Shown: positions 1 through 9,700 of the stretch, in pieces
Position numbering within the stretch: the first letter of the stretch is position 1
How the letters are laid out: every line of letters starts with the position of its first letter
DNA from: Lachnospiraceae bacterium
GTDB taxonomy: Bacteria > Bacillota > Clostridia > Lachnospirales > Lachnospiraceae
Assembly: GCA_024691065.1 (NCBI GenBank)
Contig: JAILOA010000086.1
Span: 1 to 20,822 of the forward strand
Direction of reading: 5' to 3'
Length of the DNA stretch: 20,822 bases
The notes under the pieces: model-generated
What the model was told of the DNA's origin: nothing
Seen by the model: the letters and a program-made list of their open reading frames with translations, nothing else
Database searches by the model: none
Made by a program: the position numbers and the translations under genes

Positions 1-1653
1 GGAAAAACAGTTACAGCTGCTACCACGGTTAAGGTATCGGTTGCTGCTAAGTATCCTACAAGCACTTCAGGAACATCTACAGTAACTGCTAATAGTTTCA
101 ATGCTACTGTTAAAGTATCATCTGATGAGAAAGAGTATGTATCAAACCTAAGTGGATATACAGTAAAGATGACAAACTCTTACTATAGTTACCCAAATGG
201 GGATGAAAGTAAAATAACTTTTGTTGACAGAATAGTCAGAGATGACGATTTAGATTTAAGTAATGGATTTGTCAGCAGTAACTACTTTGACGGAGAATTT
301 GCGAATTACGGTGGTCCGGAGGATGTTGAAAATGAATCAGATTCTGACGGAGGTTATTGCTACTTTACGGAAAATGACAGTATCTTTATATATGGTGCCG
401 ATGAGATTTATTATAAGTACTATGATCCTGTTGAGGATGAATTTGAAAATGTCGGAACGAAAAAATATCCGGAATATGAAGGACTGGATGCAGATACATT
501 AGATGCATTAGCAGATTCAGAGTGGACTTCATGTACAGGTGAGATACCTGCACCGGCAAATAATGAAAATGGTTATGTAATTTATGTAAAGATAGTTATC
601 GGTGATGAATATACATATTTTACATTAGATGATTTTCTCTTATATGTATATGAGATTGATGAAACAAATCATACACCACTGCTTATAATTGAAAGTTCTA
701 AGGATCCATATCCAAGTACAGATAATACAGGAAGTATAACACCTACAGATACAGTGCCTACAGCCGGTACAGGAGAACTTGCAAACGGTAATATGTCAGC
801 TACTATAGGCAGTGAACTTTCAAGTGCTTATACACAGGATACCTGTTATGTAAGGACAGGTACAACGCAGCAGGATATTGAAGCTTATGCTTATAACCCA
901 CAGGGTACATATCAGAACTACACCGAGTACTATGTAGACAGCTCAGGAAATGTAATCGGTGGTGTACTTGCAGGTGTTGGATTTAACTTTGCAGATATTG
1001 TTAAGTACGGAGATACAGCTTCAAGCTTGACTGAATTCTCAAGTCATACAAAGTCCATGGGTCTTAAGAGTACGGTAACTATCAGTGGATCAACATATAA
1101 TATCATTGCTTATCCTGATGCTGCCGGAAAGATATTTGCGGTTCAGGTTTATCCAAGCTCATATTCTGATGGAATAATGTTTGAAGCTTCAGGAAAGAGC
1201 AATACAGGCAATGAATATACCAAGATGGAACTCTTTGATTTAATCAATGCTTATAGATTACATAAGGGGCTTAGTATACTTAAACTTAGCCAGGTTGGCG
1301 GTTTAGAAGGGGAAGAATATGGTTTGAAGGACACTGATTTAATACAGGAAGCTACCGAAGCTTATGCAAAGAGTGGTACAGAGCTAGATATCGCCGAAGG
1401 AGAATTTGATGCTCAGACCGGAACGGCGGTTCATTATAAGGCAGTTTATACAGACAAGGGCGGAGACGGAGTCGACAATACATTGACCGCGATTGAAGCC
1501 TTCCTTGATGATTCAGATGCATCAAGTTATATTAACGGCACTGAATTTTATGATTCCAAAAAGGATGCATATTGGACAGCAACTCATATGTGTCCTGCAT
1601 ACTTTACATATAGTTATAAGGGTATATATGCAATTGCTATGCTTGGACAGTAA
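1..1653 (+). CDS. Secreted CAP-domain protein, 5' truncated by window edge
   Basis: The frame is open from base 1 (Gly-Lys-Thr-Val...), so the ATG at 169 is internal and the true start lies before the window. The visible part begins with a Thr/Val/Ala-rich beta-type segment, then a very acidic Tyr-rich region (about 170-690), a Pro/Thr linker (about 700-770), a domain resembling the CAP-associated N-terminal domain (about 790-1170, with YAYNP, YYVDSSGNVIGG and AVQVYPSSYSD), and a CAP-like C-terminal domain (about 1220-1653, starting LINAYRLHKGLSILKL). The same last two domains occur in the next gene, so the two are tandem paralogs. CAP proteins are normally secreted or cell-surface proteins. 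The classical CAP His/Glu residues are not obvious here, so a binding role is more likely than catalysis. The domain call is by pattern recognition. Confidence 0.7.
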   Translation, partial: GKTVTAATTVKVSVAAKYPTSTSGTSTVTANSFNATVKVSSDEKEYVSNLSGYTVKMTNSYYSYPNGDESKITFVDRIVRDDDLDLSNGFVSSNYFDGEFANYGGPEDVENESDSDGGYCYFTENDSIFIYGADEIYYKYYDPVEDEFENVGTKKYPEYEGLDADTLDALADSEWTSCTGEIPAPANNENGYVIYVKIVIGDEYTYFTLDDFLLYVYEIDETNHTPLLIIESSKDPYPSTDNTGSITPTDTVPTAGTGELANGNMSATIGSELSSAYTQDTCYVRTGTTQQDIEAYAYNPQGTYQNYTEYYVDSSGNVIGGVLAGVGFNFADIVKYGDTASSLTEFSSHTKSMGLKSTVTISGSTYNIIAYPDAAGKIFAVQVYPSSYSDGIMFEASGKSNTGNEYTKMELFDLINAYRLHKGLSILKLSQVGGLEGEEYGLKDTDLIQEATEAYAKSGTELDIAEGEFDAQTGTAVHYKAVYTDKGGDGVDNTLTAIEAFLDDSDASSYINGTEFYDSKKDAYWTATHMCPAYFTYSYKGIYAIAMLGQ

Positions 1654-1722
1654 ATAATTTATTAGATACTGATTCATGAACATGTTAATTTTCCGGAGAT
1701 ATGAATAATAACCGGATTACAC

Positions 1723-1754
1723 TCTCCCGGGAAGATGACAATCTTCTCGGGAGA
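1723..1754 (+). terminator. Perfect 14-bp stem-loop after the first CAP gene
   Basis: TCTCCCGGGAAGAT pairs with ATCTTCTCGGGAGA around a GACA tetraloop, with one G-U pair. It lies 69 bases after the stop and 32 bases before the next start. The T-run expected of an intrinsic terminator is weak (AACTATAATATG follows). It may be a terminator, a processing site or an attenuator that sets the level of the next gene. Confidence 0.55.
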
Positions 1755-1785
1755 AACTATAATATGAATTAGGAGATGAATACTT

Positions 1786-3315
1786 ATGAAAAAAATAATT
1801 TCAAAGCTCCTTATCCTTGCATTATTGGTTTGTAGTTTAGGAGCCGGTGGATATTGGCAGTACAAGGAAAGTTACGCAGCCATAAGACTTAATAAGAAAA
1901 AGGCTTCAATAGCCATTGGTAAGAAAGTGCGTCTCAAGTTAAGGGGTGCAAGGGCTGCCAAAGTAAAGTGGAGATCTAAAAAGAAAAAGGTGGCAGTTGT
2001 AACCCAGAAAGGTGTGGTTAGAGGTAAGGCTAAAGGAAAGGCTAGAATTATAGCTATTTACAGAGGGAAGAAATATAGATGTTTAGTAACGGTTAGTGCA
2101 TCAGGCTCAGGCGAATATAGCTCCGGCGATTCAGGAAGCGGCTCAGGAAGCGGTTCAGGTAGTGGTTCAGGAAGCGGTTCGGGAAGTGGTTCAGGAAATA
2201 CTTCAACTACTGCAAAACCTGCAAATACAAACTCTCCAAAAGCTACCAGAAAACCATCAAGCACAGATGAGCCATCAAGCAGTAGCAGTTCAACAGCAAG
2301 CGGTACACCGATGCCTACAGCACCTGCTGATGAGGGAACTTCCGACAAGACAGCACCTCAAAGTGCAGCGGCCAATACATTACAATTAGGAAGTACACAT
2401 TCCTTTACAATTGGTGCAAATGTAACTGATCTTAAGGCAGCTATGGGAACTCCTGTAAGAATTGATAAGGCGCTTCAGGGATTTAGTGTATATATTTATA
2501 ATCCGTCAAATGATTATAATAACTATGTTCAGGTATATGTTGACGGAAATACTGTAATAGGTTTTGCAACTATTTCAAAATACTTTGCATTTTCTACTCT
2601 TGCAAAATCCAATGATTCAAAGGATACATTGATAGCCAACGGATTCAGCGCTGAGACTGGTCTTGGAACCTCAAGAGGTTACAGAACCACCATAACGATA
2701 GGATCGGCATCCTACTATGTAGTAGCATATGTAGACAGAATAAGCGGTGGAGATTCAAAGTCTACTGCCACAGGTACGGTATTTGGTATGCAGGTATATC
2801 CAACTACATATTCGGATAAGGTTATGTTCCAAAGTAACGGGGATTATACATCAAACTGCGACCAGCGCTCAGGAGTTTATGTAAATGACGGTGTGGCATC
2901 AGAATTAGGTGAGCTTATCAATTGTTACAGAGTTTATAAAAGTATAAGCGCACTTAAAGTAGGAACCAGCTGTGAGGCTGATTGCGGTAATGATTATGCA
3001 AACTGGGTATCCGAGAACTTTGCCCAGACAATATCGGAAACCATGGCATCAAAGAATAACTCAAGTGTGGAGAGCTCTACGCAGAGAACCGAGAGATTCG
3101 AAAAAGGAACTTACGCGACAGTGGGTTATGTAGCAGAAAGTGTTACGGAAGAGTATGATGCAGATGCATTTGATGCGTTTAAGACTTTGTTATTTGAAAG
3201 TACCAGCGATAATGATACAGCATCTAAGCTTATGACTGTGCAGGCTAATTGTATATTGTGCGGCTTTGCATATAAGAGTAATCCGTATTTTGTAGTGGAT
3301 GAGTGGTTTGCATAA
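1786..3315 (+). CDS. Secreted Big_2-like plus CAP-associated/CAP-like protein
   Basis: The 509-residue product starts at an ATG preceded by AGGAG (1771-1775). Residues 1-31 form a signal peptide (basic MKKIISK, hydrophobic core, ending near SYA). Residues about 32-105 form a very basic bacterial Ig-like (Big_2-type) domain, possibly for wall binding. Next come a Ser-Gly repeat and a Ser/Thr/Pro linker (about 106-195). A CAP-associated-type domain follows (about 200-345; VYIYNP, YVQVYVDGNTVIGFATISKY, GMQVYPTTYSDKVMF), then a CAP-like domain (about 365-509; ELINCYRVYKSISALKV). The C-terminal domain is paralogous to that of the preceding gene. Positions where CAP proteins usually carry His and Glu hold other residues, for example LLFESTSDNDTAS where a W..S..H motif is expected. 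There is no LPXTG or membrane anchor. The function is inferred to be extracellular binding. Confidence 0.75.
   Translation: MKKIISKLLILALLVCSLGAGGYWQYKESYAAIRLNKKKASIAIGKKVRLKLRGARAAKVKWRSKKKKVAVVTQKGVVRGKAKGKARIIAIYRGKKYRCLVTVSASGSGEYSSGDSGSGSGSGSGSGSGSGSGSGSGNTSTTAKPANTNSPKATRKPSSTDEPSSSSSSTASGTPMPTAPADEGTSDKTAPQSAAANTLQLGSTHSFTIGANVTDLKAAMGTPVRIDKALQGFSVYIYNPSNDYNNYVQVYVDGNTVIGFATISKYFAFSTLAKSNDSKDTLIANGFSAETGLGTSRGYRTTITIGSASYYVVAYVDRISGGDSKSTATGTVFGMQVYPTTYSDKVMFQSNGDYTSNCDQRSGVYVNDGVASELGELINCYRVYKSISALKVGTSCEADCGNDYANWVSENFAQTISETMASKNNSSVESSTQRTERFEKGTYATVGYVAESVTEEYDADAFDAFKTLLFESTSDNDTASKLMTVQANCILCGFAYKSNPYFVVDEWFA
2131..2199 (+). repeat. In-frame 12-bp Ser-Gly coding repeat
   Basis: Five 12-bp units of the type TCAGGAAGCGGT, plus part of a sixth, encode a Ser-Gly linker between the Ig-like and CAP-associated domains. 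Units differ by one or two silent bases. The length could vary between strains by slippage without breaking the frame. Confidence 0.8.
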
Positions 3316-3350
3316 TATGCGGCTTACGCGTAAAATGTTTTGTATTACCG

Positions 3351-3392
3351 GGGCAGATTCTGTTTATCAGCAGAATCTGCCCTGTATTTTTA
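3351..3392 (+). terminator. Intrinsic terminator after the second CAP gene
   Basis: GGGCAGATTCTG pairs perfectly (12 bp) with CAGAATCTGCCC (3371-3382) around an 8-base loop, and is followed by TGTATTTTTATT. This is a standard rho-independent terminator 36 bases after the stop codon. Confidence 0.9.
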
Positions 3393-3410
3393 TTGAAAGC
3401 CAAATATTGA

Positions 3411-3456
3411 GATAGCACAGCATTCAGACCGTTTTAATGTCTGAAGCTGTGCTATC
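3411..3456. repeat. Long 18-bp inverted repeat upstream of the Fur-family gene
   Basis: GATAGCACAGC-A-TTCAGAC pairs with GTCTGAAGCTGTGCTATC, giving 18 bp with one bulged A and a 9-base loop (CGTTTTAAT). It follows directly after the terminator at 3351-3392. It has no T-run on the plus strand. It could be a second terminator, a small structured RNA or a protein-binding palindrome. Confidence 0.6.
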
Positions 3457-3497
3457 TGAATTATTAGCTTTACTATAAAATATAACTCAGATTTAAT

Positions 3498-3526
3498 TTG
3501 ACAAAACCCCAATATCCATATAAACT
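3498..3526 (+). promoter_or_regulatory. Promoter of the Fur-family gene
   Basis: A consensus -35 TTGACA (3498-3503) stands 17 bases from TAAACT (3521-3526, 4 of 6 matches to TATAAT). Just downstream, ACTA-GATATA-TAGT (3524-3537) is a small inverted repeat overlapping the -10 and start region, a plausible autoregulatory operator. Confidence 0.5.
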
Positions 3527-3561
3527 AGATATATAGTGTTCAATTCTTATATATAAAGTAT

Positions 3562-3963
3562 ATGCAGTTCGATGATTCAAGAAAAAATATGGTTTACGGT
3601 TATTTTGCGGACAATCCGCATTTATGCGCTACAGCGTCACAGCTAAAACTATACCTGGACAATCGAGGAGAAAAAATGTGCAGGAGTACGATATACAGGT
3701 GGCTCGGTATTCTGGTGGAGGAAGGGTATTTGAGCGAGATTAAGATGGGAAACACCCCTGCAAGGTATCGGTTGTTAAACAGAAAGATTACAAATAGGAA
3801 TAAGGTGGTTTGCAGATGCAGAATCTGTAATCGGTTTTATTACACATTTTTGTCGGAGTATGGTAGATTTTGTACAAAAGTTGAAAAGGATACAGGTTTT
3901 AGCATAGAAAGAGAAAATAGCATATTTACGGGTGTTTGTAAAAGTTGTAAGGAAAATGGTTGA
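3562..3963 (+). CDS. Fur-family transcription regulator lacking sensing histidines
   Basis: The 133-residue protein has the size and layout of the Fur/Zur/PerR family. Residues about 1-75 form a winged-helix DNA-binding domain with the family motif STIYRWLGILVEEGYL followed by PARYRLL. A C-terminal dimerisation half follows with two CxxC pairs, CRIC (about residue 95) and CKSC near the end, which in this family hold a structural zinc. The His-rich motif that normally precedes the first CxxC is replaced by NRNKVV. The His usually found before the second pair (F.I..H...GxCxxC) is replaced in FSIERENSIFTGVC. The regulatory metal site therefore looks lost or changed. No strong ribosome site precedes the ATG; a weak AAAG is present. 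The gene stands alone, with its own promoter at 3498-3526. Targets are unknown; it may act on itself or on yicI. Confidence 0.75.
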   Translation: MQFDDSRKNMVYGYFADNPHLCATASQLKLYLDNRGEKMCRSTIYRWLGILVEEGYLSEIKMGNTPARYRLLNRKITNRNKVVCRCRICNRFYYTFLSEYGRFCTKVEKDTGFSIERENSIFTGVCKSCKENG

Positions 3964-4131
3964 AAAGCGATATTTTTAGGTTATGCAAGAATTGTGTTAT
4001 TTTATGCTTGAATGTTTAAAGCATTATATATTAAATGATATTATACTGTTATCAGTTAATAAAATTTAGTATATTTTAGTCGTATTCTTAAGTACGGCGG
4101 ATTATATTTTACGAAAGAGAGGTATTTTTTA
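3964..4131. other. AT-rich spacer before yicI
   Basis: The 168 bases carry no gene. TTGAAT (4008-4013) and TTAAAT (4031-4036) are 17 bases apart and could be a weak promoter for the downstream gene. A second -10-like TATACT lies at 4042-4047. AGAGAGG about 10 bases before the ATG at 4132 serves as ribosome site. No terminator for the Fur-like gene is evident. Confidence 0.4.
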
Positions 4132-6480
4132 ATGAAGGTTGCTGACGGATTTTGGTTAAGCAAAAGGGGTTATGATGTACGTTATGCTTCACAGGCATAC
4201 AAGGTAACTGCATCAGAGAATGCAATTCATGTTCTCGCTACACCATATACAGTGGAGAACAGGGGACAGACTTTAGGTGGTCCAAACTTAGAAATCACCT
4301 ATTCATCTACTATGAAGGACACCATAAAGGTGCATATTACACATTATAGGGGTGGACTTGATAATTCACCTGAGTTTGAATTGAATGAAGACCCTGATTT
4401 TAAACCTGAAATCACAATTACAGAGGATAAGGCTACACTTGTTTCAGGTGACACAAGAGTAGAAATCAAAATCGCAGATGATTGGGAAGTTCAGTTCTAT
4501 TATAAGGATAAGCTTCTTACAGGTGGCGCATGGAGAAGTACTTCTTACATTACAGAGAATATGTTCCATGCAAAGGCTCGTCTTGCTGAGCAGACAGATG
4601 ATCAGTTCTTTAACTATCCACAGGATGCACGTACAAGCTATTTGAGAGAGCAGTTAAAGTCAAGCATCGGAGAGTGCTTCTATGGATTTGGCGAGAAGTT
4701 TACACCATTCGTTAAGAATGGTCAGGTTGTTGAGATTTGGAACTCAGACGGTGGTACATGTTCAGATCAGAGCTACAAGAACATTCCATTCTATCTTTCA
4801 TCAAGAGGATATGGTGTATTCGTAAACAGCTCAGATAAGGTATCATTTGAGGTTAACTCGGATACAGTTTCAAAGGTATCATTTACAGTACCGGGCGAAG
4901 AGCTTGAGTATTTCATTATTGGTGGATCAAATCTTGAGGATGTATTGGTAAATTATACAAATCTTACCGGTAAGCCTTCACTTCCACCTGCTTATACATT
5001 TGGTCTCTGGCTTTCAACATCATTTACAACAAGTTATGATGAAGAGACTATTAATCATTTTATCGATGGAATGGCAGAGAGAAAGATTCCACTTCAGGTA
5101 TTCCATTTTGACTGCTTCTGGATGAAGGAGTATGAGTGGTGCAACTTTGAGTGGGATACAGATCAGTTCCCTGATCCTCCTGCAATGCTTAAGAGACTTC
5201 ACGATAAAGGTCTTGAGGTATGTTGCTGGATCAATTCCTACATTGGACAGCAGTCAAAGCTTTTCGATATCGGAAAAGAAAAGGGATACTTCATTAAGAA
5301 TATGGACGGTTCCGTATTCCAGACAGATTTCTGGCAGCCGGGTATGGCAATCGTTGACTTCACTAATCCTGAGGCTTGTGAGTGGTTCAAGGGTCTTTTG
5401 AAGAATTTATTTGAAATGGGTGTTAACAACATCAAGACAGACTTTGGTGAGAGAATCCCAACTAATGTTAAGTATTACAACGGTGCAGATCCTATCAAGA
5501 TGCACAATTATTATACATATCTCTACAATAAGCTTGTATTTGAAGCTTTGGAAGAGTATTTCGGAAAAGACAAGGCTTGTCTCTTTGCTCGTTCAGCTAC
5601 AGTCGGCGGACAGAAGTTCCCTGTACACTGGGGCGGTGACTGCTACGCAGAGTATTCGGCAATGGCTGAGACAGTACGTGGCGGACTTTCACTTTGTTCT
5701 TCAGGTTTCGGTTTCTTCTCACATGATATGGGTGGTTTCGAAGCTACAGCACCTGCAGATGTTTACAAGCGTTGGGTTGCATTTGGTTTGATGTCTACAC
5801 ACAGCCGTCTCCATGGTTCAAGCTCATACAGAGTACCTTGGAACTTCGATGAGGAATCCTGCGATGTACTTCGTCACTATACAGTACTTAAGGGTCGTTT
5901 GATGCCATATCTCTGGGCACAGGCTAACAAGACTCATACTACAGGTATCCCTATGATGCGTTCAATGGTTATCGCATTCTCAGAGGATACTTCATGTAAA
6001 TATCTTGACCAGCAGTACATGCTCGGTGATAACCTTCTTATCGCACCTGTTATGAATGAAGAAGGAACTGCAGAGTTCTATGTTCCTAATGTTGGTACAT
6101 GGGTTGACATCCAGACCGGTGAGAAGTATGAGGGCGGAAAATATTATACAAGAAAGTGCAATTACTTCGAAATGCCTATTCTTGCACGTCCTAATTCAAT
6201 TGTTACCTATGGTAACTTCGATGCAGAAGGCAAGATGAATGTTATTTATGATTATCTCGAGGGTGCAGAAGCTTGTATCTACAGCATCGATGATAACAAG
6301 GCCTGCGAAGCTTGTATCTTTGATTCCGAGAGTAACTTACTTACAACTCTTAAGGCAGAGAGAAGCGGTAACACTGTTAAACTTACATGCACAGCTTCAG
6401 ACAAAGCTTTCAAGGTAAATGTATGCGGCAAGGTTGCAGAGGTTGCAGCAGGAGCTACCGAGGTAAGTGTTGAGTTATAA
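4132..6480 (+). CDS. yicI: GH31 alpha-xylosidase, YicI type
   Basis: The 782-residue protein has the length and domain order of E. coli YicI (772 residues): an N-terminal beta domain (about 1-290), the GH31 TIM barrel (about 290-610) and C-terminal beta domains. The nucleophile motif KTDFGERIP places the catalytic Asp at residue 437. The acid/base motif HWGGDCYAEY places it at 503. The spacing of 66 equals that of YicI (416 and 482). SFGFGFFSHDMGGFE-like and HSRLHGSSSYRVPW segments are also characteristic. There is no signal peptide, so it acts in the cytoplasm, removing alpha-xylose (as isoprimeverose or other xyloglucan fragments) from imported oligosaccharides. Frequent CGT, CTT, TAC and TTC codons suggest higher expression than its neighbours. 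No transporter gene is adjacent, so substrate supply must be encoded elsewhere. Alpha-glucosidase activity is possible, but the motifs favour alpha-xylosidase. Confidence 0.93.
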   Translation: MKVADGFWLSKRGYDVRYASQAYKVTASENAIHVLATPYTVENRGQTLGGPNLEITYSSTMKDTIKVHITHYRGGLDNSPEFELNEDPDFKPEITITEDKATLVSGDTRVEIKIADDWEVQFYYKDKLLTGGAWRSTSYITENMFHAKARLAEQTDDQFFNYPQDARTSYLREQLKSSIGECFYGFGEKFTPFVKNGQVVEIWNSDGGTCSDQSYKNIPFYLSSRGYGVFVNSSDKVSFEVNSDTVSKVSFTVPGEELEYFIIGGSNLEDVLVNYTNLTGKPSLPPAYTFGLWLSTSFTTSYDEETINHFIDGMAERKIPLQVFHFDCFWMKEYEWCNFEWDTDQFPDPPAMLKRLHDKGLEVCCWINSYIGQQSKLFDIGKEKGYFIKNMDGSVFQTDFWQPGMAIVDFTNPEACEWFKGLLKNLFEMGVNNIKTDFGERIPTNVKYYNGADPIKMHNYYTYLYNKLVFEALEEYFGKDKACLFARSATVGGQKFPVHWGGDCYAEYSAMAETVRGGLSLCSSGFGFFSHDMGGFEATAPADVYKRWVAFGLMSTHSRLHGSSSYRVPWNFDEESCDVLRHYTVLKGRLMPYLWAQANKTHTTGIPMMRSMVIAFSEDTSCKYLDQQYMLGDNLLIAPVMNEEGTAEFYVPNVGTWVDIQTGEKYEGGKYYTRKCNYFEMPILARPNSIVTYGNFDAEGKMNVIYDYLEGAEACIYSIDDNKACEACIFDSESNLLTTLKAERSGNTVKLTCTASDKAFKVNVCGKVAEVAAGATEVSVEL

Positions 6481-6737
6481 TTCTATCCGATTTAATCCGG
6501 TTTTATAATTAATATCAATGAGATTTTGATTATAAAGTATTTCGAATAAGATGCATATTATAATTTATAAAAAGGACAATTTATCTAATAAATATAAGTA
6601 TTAATGAAGTATTAAACGAAGCTTATTTATTTATTAAATTTTGTTAAAATCGAAAAAAGAACTACCATTACCCCTTATAATGTGATATTATAAGGGGTAG
6701 TATTTTGTAAAGAGAAAATTATAAGGGAGGACTTAAC
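6481..6737. other. AT-rich spacer between yicI and the BspA-like gene
   Basis: The 257 bases hold no gene and no classical terminator directly after yicI. TTGTTA (6641-6646) and TACCAT (6664-6669) are 17 bases apart and could be a weak promoter. If used, transcription would start just inside the 6669-6699 hairpin. The ribosome site AAGGGAGG (6723-6730) lies 7 bases before the GTG start. Confidence 0.35.
6669..6699 (+). promoter_or_regulatory. Perfect 13-bp hairpin just upstream of the BspA-like gene
   Basis: TACCCCTTATAAT pairs perfectly with ATTATAAGGGGTA around GTGAT. GTATTTTG follows, a poor T-run. It ends 38 bases before the GTG start. It may terminate yicI transcription, stabilise the 5' end of the long BspA-like mRNA, or act as a palindromic operator. 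Confidence 0.5.
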
Positions 6738-9700
6738 GTGTATTTAAAAAAAGTAGTTAAAAAGGCAGCTTGCTACGTATTATCGGCAGCATTGGTTTTA
6801 ACGTCATTTAGTGCGGGTTCCTTCGTTAATACGAAAACCTCTATGGCTTACGTAACCGGTGATTTTGATGATGCAAGTGAGCTTACTGCGACACAGGTTC
6901 CGGATGCCACTCTGCTTAGAGTATTAAGGGTTCTTACGAACTATTATGCCGAAAATAAAACTGCACCGGAAGCCGGTAAGGTTCTGACAGATTCAGAGTT
7001 TGATGATTATGATAAGGCTGTAACGGTTAAGAAGGCAGCAACATTTGTTGGTGACATTGACCTTGCTCCTTATACGGTAGCTACATCAGGAAGTTCCAAG
7101 AACTATGACCCTATTAAGGATATTTCGGGTATTGGTTTTATGAGAAGGGCAACGAGCGTAAACCTTTCAAATATCAATATTACCAGTATTTCCGCGGGAG
7201 AGTTCTTTATGTGCGAGGAGCTTACCAAGGTAGTTATACCTTCGACGGTAACAGAGATTAAAGATCAGGCTTTCCAGAACTGTTCAAGTCTTGTTTCGCT
7301 CACATATTCCGACAAAACCTATGATGATGAGAATGTTATCGATCTTACAAGAATAACAAGCATAGGAAAAGATGCATTTAATTCCTGTTCAGCTCTTAAC
7401 TATGTTTACTTAGATAATATTACATCACTTGTTATCAAGGATACAGCATTTTTCGGATGTAGTTCTTTAAGCTATATCGATTTAACAATGATTCAGAAGG
7501 CTGACAATCTTGGTGTTGGTGCTTTTGGTGAATGTAGTTCATTAGAGGAGGCTGTTCTTTATGATAGTCTTGATTACATTCCTGAAGGTTTATTTGCATC
7601 AGCAGGAGCTAATCTTAAAGATTCATATTTTACCGTTAATATTCCTAAGACAATTTCAAAGATAGGTGCTAATGCATTTTATAATAGTTCTATTGCAGAT
7701 GTTGATTTTTCGGGTATGACAGCACTTACAATTGTCGATGATGGTGCTTTTGGCGGAACATTAATTCAGGAAGCTGATTTTTCGGAGTGTTCAAGTCTTA
7801 AGTCAATAGGATATGGCTCTTTTGCCAATACCCTTTTGCTTGAAAGTGTGAAACTTCCATCTTCTCTTATTTCCATTGGTGGAGCGGCATTTCAGTATTC
7901 GTTTATCAAAAGTATAAATATTCCTGCGGGAGTAGAAGCTATTAATGATGAGACATTTGCTTTTACATATTTACTTGATGATATTACTTTTGATAGTGGT
8001 TCAAAATGCTCTAAGATTTGTGTCGGAGCATTTAGAGGAAGTGGTATAGATAACACTGATTTCCTTCTTTCATTAGCATACTTGAAAGAAATAGATGCAG
8101 TTGCATTTGCCAATTCGGGGGTCGAAGCAGTTAACCTTCCTGCAAGTGTTGCCTCTATGGGTGCAGCATGTTTTGCACATTGTAAAAGTCTTAATGCACT
8201 TGATATGTCAAAAACAAGGTTGATGGAGATTCCTGAAAGTTGTTTTTCAGGTGAATCTGAGGTTATAGATAAAAACTCCGGTAAGCAAGGTTATCCCGAT
8301 GATAATAATGATGTTAATCCTACAATCGAGACTATTTACTTGCCTGAAACCCTTAAAGAAATCGGTTACAGAGCATTTTACTTATGCGGAAGCATCAAAA
8401 CAGCTACTTATGGAGATAAAGATGAGACTGCAGGTCTTTTTGAATGTCCTAACGGTTTAACCAAGATTGGAGAAGAAGCATTTTCAAAGTCAGGTCTTAT
8501 AAATGTAAAACTTTCGGATACCGTAGCTGAAATGGGAAAACGTGTAATGGCCGAAAGTAAGAGTCTTAATCAGGTAGAACTTTCAACCGGTCTTGAAAAG
8601 ATTCCTGATTATGGATTCTATGAGTGTGATAATCTTAAATATGTTGAAATGAAATATGGTTTAAAGGAAATCGGATCTTACGCTTTCCAGGCTGACTTTA
8701 GATATGTTCAAAAATATAACGGAACCGTAGGTGAGTTCCCTGCTACACTTGAAATTATCGGAGATTACGCTTTCAATAAGGATTATTCACTTTTGGATGA
8801 AGGTTTTTCTGATTTCTATGATCCTGATGATACCTCAAAAGTTTATGAAAGAGATGAAGTTAATGCAGAGAGACTTGTATTCCCGACTACCCTTAAAAAG
8901 ATTGGTACTTTTGCTTTCTCTGAGTGTACACCTCAAAGAGAAAAGTATGATGAGGTAGAAGATGAAGGTCTTTATATATTGACTACCGATGAAACAAAGG
9001 GATATAAGAATGTACTTCCGGGTGATATTCCTATAAGAGATGCAGGACTTAGAAGAATTGATTTTTCATACGCAAAAAATCTTGAAACTATCGGTGCTTC
9101 TGCCTTTTCGAAAAACTCACTTGTAAGTGTGGATTTATCGCAGACTATTCTTTCGGCTGCAAGCAGAGATACATTTGCAGACAATTATTATCTTGAAACA
9201 GCAGTGCTTCCAAGTACTGTTCAGACTGTCGAGGATTTAACTTTCAATCAGACATGTTCTCTTAAGAGAGTTACGGTTCCTGCAAGTGCTACATTAAAAG
9301 AGAATTTTATCTATGCTTATTTTGATACAGGAAATACACCGACTATTTCATTATCTACACCAAATGAACCTGAGATTATTCAGATAGACAGAGATGTAGA
9401 AATATCAGTAGGTGTTATAGATCTCAGTCACATAAGCGGAGCGGTTTCATTTACGATAATTGATAATGAAACAAAACAGGAATATAAGCTTTCTTCGAAT
9501 GGTGAAACTTCAGATGGTACAAAGGCTACACTTTATGAAGGTAATGAAGAATGTCCTGTTTCTTTGGCAGTAACATCAAGTAACGGTTATAAGGTTAAGA
9601 TTACAGGTAAGAAAGCAGGTGATTATACATTAAATATTACTGCTGCATTCTTGTTTGATTATCTTAATGTATCTGCCGGAAAAATTGCATTTATAAATCA

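Noticed and set aside
1758..1763. TATAAT as a promoter for the second CAP gene
   Set aside because: Its transcript would start at the ribosome site itself, and no -35 is found at the right distance.
2058..2348. Open frames opposite or shifted over the Ser-Gly repeat
   Set aside because: Low-complexity repeats stay open in several frames. The plus-strand frame has a signal peptide, domains and a ribosome site.
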